From: Candidatus Dormiibacterota bacterium
Lineage (GTDB): Bacteria; Chloroflexota; Dormibacteria; Aeolococcales; Bog-877
NCBI GenBank assembly: GCA_003132265.1
Contig: PKXE01000094.1
Location: 12,546 to 18,979 of the forward strand
Length of the DNA stretch: 6,434 nucleotides
Direction of reading: 5' to 3'
In this document: positions 4,643 through 6,434 of the stretch, in pieces
Position numbering within the stretch: the first letter of the stretch is position 1
How the letters are laid out: each line of letters starts with the position of its first letter
Program-made: the position numbers and the translations under genes
The notes under the pieces: generated by a model
The model's database searches: none
Seen by the model: only the letters and a program-made list of their open reading frames with translations
Told to the model about the DNA's origin: nothing

Positions 4643-5392
4643 ATGGGGAAGGGGCACGGTTCCAAGTGGTTTTCCGTCCCCGCCCTAGCGGTCTTGCTCG
4701 CCGCCCTGGCCGGTTGCTCAAGCACCTCTAGCCCGACCCCAGCTGTCTCCCGGCCGGCACCGCACCCGTCCGCCAGCGCCACCCCGGCTCCCACGTCGGT
4801 CACCGTGATCGCCCCCCTCGGCGTGAACTTGCGGACTGCCCCGGCCGCAGCTGCGTCGGTGGTCGGGTTGGTGGCGCAGGGCGTATCCCTACCGATCGTC
4901 TCCCACACCTCGTCGGGTGGCGGGTGGTGGGAGGTGAAAGGCTCAAGCCAAGCCGGCTGGATCACCGCTGATCTCCAGTACACCTCAACCTTGTCCTTCC
5001 AGACTTTCGCGTCCCCGGGCAGCTCCTCGTGGTCGGTGATGTACCCACAAGGCTGGACCTTTGCGCAGCAGAGTGCCGGTACCGTCGTGTTGAGCGGGGC
5101 CGTCGGGGACGCCATCACCTTCGTAACCGCCGCCACCACTGCCCAACTCCCGCCAGCGGAATCGCCCGGCGCGACCCAGAAAGGCGTCGGGGCGGTTGAG
5201 GTCTATGGCGTCACCGCGCCGCTAGTCATCTACGCCAGCACCACCAGTTATGAGGCCTCCGTCGAATTCCAGGCGCAGCCGGCGCTGGCATTTCTAATCA
5301 CCGCTCAGCTTCCCGCCAAGACCGGGGCCGCCACCCTCAAGCTCTTTTTGGAGACCGTCTTCTTCACGGTGCCGGCAACTCCTTCCCCCTGA
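4643..5392 (+). CDS. Secreted lipoprotein with SH3-like (SH3b) domain
   Basis: The 249-residue protein has a basic N-terminus, a hydrophobic core (WFSVPALAVLLAALAG) and a lipobox LAGC with the lipidated C25, so it should be anchored outside the cytoplasmic membrane. Residues 26-52 are a Ser/Thr/Pro/Ala linker. Residues about 53-113 look like a bacterial SH3 domain, with VNLRTAPAAAASVVGLV (61-77) and WWEVK...AGWITADLQY (95-113). The C-terminal part (about 128-245) begins WSVMYPQGWTF, resembling the start of PsbP-like folds (YP-x-GW), and is rich in beta-forming and Thr/Ala residues. SH3b domains often bind cell-wall peptides. No catalytic residues were recognised, so the role is unknown. GAGGAG lies 12 bases before the ATG, a slightly long spacing. 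The 3' end overlaps the convergent recombinase gene by 29 bases. Confidence 0.85.
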   Translation: MGKGHGSKWFSVPALAVLLAALAGCSSTSSPTPAVSRPAPHPSASATPAPTSVTVIAPLGVNLRTAPAAAASVVGLVAQGVSLPIVSHTSSGGGWWEVKGSSQAGWITADLQYTSTLSFQTFASPGSSSWSVMYPQGWTFAQQSAGTVVLSGAVGDAITFVTAATTAQLPPAESPGATQKGVGAVEVYGVTAPLVIYASTTSYEASVEFQAQPALAFLITAQLPAKTGAATLKLFLETVFFTVPATPSP

Positions 5393-6305
5393 TCTTCCGG
5401 GGTTTCGCTAGCCGCTCCGCGAGCTCGTGATAGGCGGCCACCCGGGCCGCGTCCACCACTTTGGTGTATCCCTGCATGGTGTTGAGATTGGCGTGACCCA
5501 GGACCTCTTGGACCAAGCGGACGTTGCCGGTGATGGTCAGCAGCTCGGTGGCGGTGGTGTGCCGCAACACGTGTGGTGACTTGAGTGCCTCCACCCCGGT
5601 CTCGCGGCGCACCCGGCGCAGGATGTGGCGCGCTCCCGCGCTGGTCAGCTGCCGCTTGCCTCTCGCCGTGGAAGAACGGTCGTAATTGAGGAAGAGGGCC
5701 GCCTCCCGATCGTGGCGAGCGGAGAGGTAGGTCCGGATCGCCTCGGTGGCCTGGGGGGTCAGGTGGACCACCCGCTCCTTGGAGCCCTTGCCACGCACCA
5801 CGAGGCGGCCTTCGTTGCTGATCTGGGTCCGCTTGACGGCGAGGGCCTCGGAGATCCGACAACCGGTGCTGATCAGGAAGTGGATCAGGGCAGCGTCCCG
5901 CAGCCCGGGCTCATCACCACCGTGGTCGTAGGCGAGGACCAGACGGGCCTCGGTAGTGGTAAGTGGTTTGGGCAGGGGGGCCGAGATCCGGGGGATGTCG
6001 ATGTGCGCGGCCAGGTCGTCGCTAACCCACCCCTCCCGTAAGCCGTGGCGAAGGAAACCTCGCAGCGTCTGGAGCCGGCGGGCCCTCGAGCTGAGGGCGA
6101 GGCCGGCCTGACCCAGGTGTCGCTGGTACGCGCGGACCGCGTCCCGGCTCAGTTGGCTAGTGTCGGTCGGGGGGTCCTTGAGTCCAGCCCAGAACTGGAC
6201 CGCCTGATCCAGGTCCGTTTGGTAGGCCCGAATCGTCTGGCCACTGCGAGCTCGGTCGACCGAAAGGTACGTCAAGTACTCCTGAATCGCCGGGCGAATC
6301 TCCAC
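5364..6305 (-). CDS. XerC/XerD-type tyrosine recombinase
   Basis: The 313-residue protein cuts and rejoins DNA through a phosphotyrosine intermediate. An N-terminal SAM-like core-binding domain (about 4-90, with RSGQTIRAYQTDL and SSRARRLQTLRGFLRH) precedes the catalytic domain. All active-site residues are visible: R150 in STGCRISEAL, K173 in RGKGSKERVV, H245 and R248 in HVLRHTTATELL, H271 in LGHANLNT and the nucleophile Y280 in QGYTKV. Length, domain order and lack of extra domains fit Xer chromosome-dimer resolvases, but small phage or element integrases look alike. The start is GTG with a GGGGG-type ribosome-binding site; an in-frame TAG 12 bases upstream rules out a longer protein. Base composition matches its neighbours, with no sign of recent transfer. 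It overlaps the lipoprotein gene tail-to-tail. Confidence 0.93.
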   Translation of the reverse strand: MEIRPAIQEYLTYLSVDRARSGQTIRAYQTDLDQAVQFWAGLKDPPTDTSQLSRDAVRAYQRHLGQAGLALSSRARRLQTLRGFLRHGLREGWVSDDLAAHIDIPRISAPLPKPLTTTEARLVLAYDHGGDEPGLRDAALIHFLISTGCRISEALAVKRTQISNEGRLVVRGKGSKERVVHLTPQATEAIRTYLSARHDREAALFLNYDRSSTARGKRQLTSAGARHILRRVRRETGVEALKSPHVLRHTTATELLTITGNVRLVQEVLGHANLNTMQGYTKVVDAARVAAYHELAERLAKPRKIRGKELPAP

Positions 6306-6434
6306 GCCCCCAGCCTACTGGCGTCCATCCGGGAGGGGATGGGAAGGTGCCGCCCGGGCTTCCGTGCGAGCCGCGTGGTCGCGGCAACGTCGGGGTGGGC
6401 GTGGGAGTACGGGTGGGCGTGGTTACAGGGGTAC
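6306..6434. other. Non-coding or gene-end region upstream of the recombinase
   Basis: No complete gene is visible in the last 129 bases. There is no recognisable promoter for the recombinase, so it may be transcribed from a gene to the right. One minus-strand frame reads Thr/Pro-rich (TPVTTPTRTPTPTPTLP) through the repeat at 6393-6422. It could be the tail of an upstream extracytoplasmic protein, but the frame stays open well into the recombinase gene, which argues against it. Confidence 0.35.
6393..6422 (+). repeat. 18-nt-period tandem G-rich repeat with G-quadruplex potential
   Basis: GGGTGGGCGTGG occurs exactly at 6393-6404 and 6411-6422, separated by GAGTAC, giving a period of 18. The G-runs at 6392-6417 (GGGG-T-GGG-CGT-GGG-AGTAC-GGG-T-GGG) satisfy the G3+N1-7 pattern for an intramolecular quadruplex on the plus strand. 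This lies about 90 bases upstream of the recombinase start, on its template strand. The array may continue past the window edge. Confidence 0.6.

Noticed and set aside
4513..5139. Minus-strand 208-codon frame opposite pyrF and the lipoprotein
   Set aside because: It is a shadow of two well-supported genes, with low-complexity composition and no motifs.
5305..5862. Minus-strand 185-codon frame within the recombinase, and the plus-strand frame 5625-6041
   Set aside because: Both overlap the recombinase catalytic domain in other frames; the recombinase carries all its active-site residues.
6331..6347. GGGAGGGGATGGGAAGG as a second G-quadruplex
   Set aside because: It has only three runs of three or more G; the fourth is GG, so it fails the usual pattern.

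Overview
The window is a GC-rich bacterial chromosomal segment, mostly of housekeeping genes. Signs of this are strong C/G preference at third codon positions, several GTG/TTG starts, 4-nt stop/start overlaps and few A/T-rich promoters. This fits an actinobacterium or a high-GC terrestrial lineage such as Chloroflexota or Dormibacterota. The sequence alone does not settle which, and that placement is an inference.

Layout, left to right. Positions 1-1273 (+) hold the 3' end of der (EngA ribosome-assembly GTPase), overlapping by 4 nt a complete gpsA (glycerol-3-phosphate dehydrogenase). Two G/C-rich hairpins follow in the gap between gpsA and a convergent DEAD-box RNA helicase gene (1367-2629, -). 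The 298-base gap 2630-2927 holds no convincing gene but has several inverted repeats and one possible 31-codon ORF. Positions 2928-3425 (+) carry a small P-loop kinase-like gene interrupted by one in-frame TAG while its family signature continues on both sides. A tRNA-Pro(GGG) gene lies at 3452-3528 (-). A short divergent spacer then leads into a + strand unit: a 61-66-residue four-cysteine zinc-ribbon protein, pyrF (OMP decarboxylase, GTGA overlap with the preceding gene), and a lipoprotein with an SH3-like domain. A XerC/D-type tyrosine recombinase (5364-6305, -) converges on the lipoprotein gene and overlaps its last 29 bases. The final 129 bases contain an 18-nt-period G-rich tandem repeat with G-quadruplex potential.

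Functionally, gpsA supplies sn-glycerol 3-phosphate for membrane lipids, pyrF makes UMP, the helicase probably remodels rRNA or mRNA, and the recombinase probably acts on DNA as a chromosome-dimer resolvase or integrase. No defence system, CRISPR array or transposon is visible. The observations most worth following are the amber-interrupted kinase, the zinc-ribbon gene coupled to pyrF with a possibly leaderless promoter, the structured leader of the helicase, and the lipoprotein/recombinase 3' overlap.
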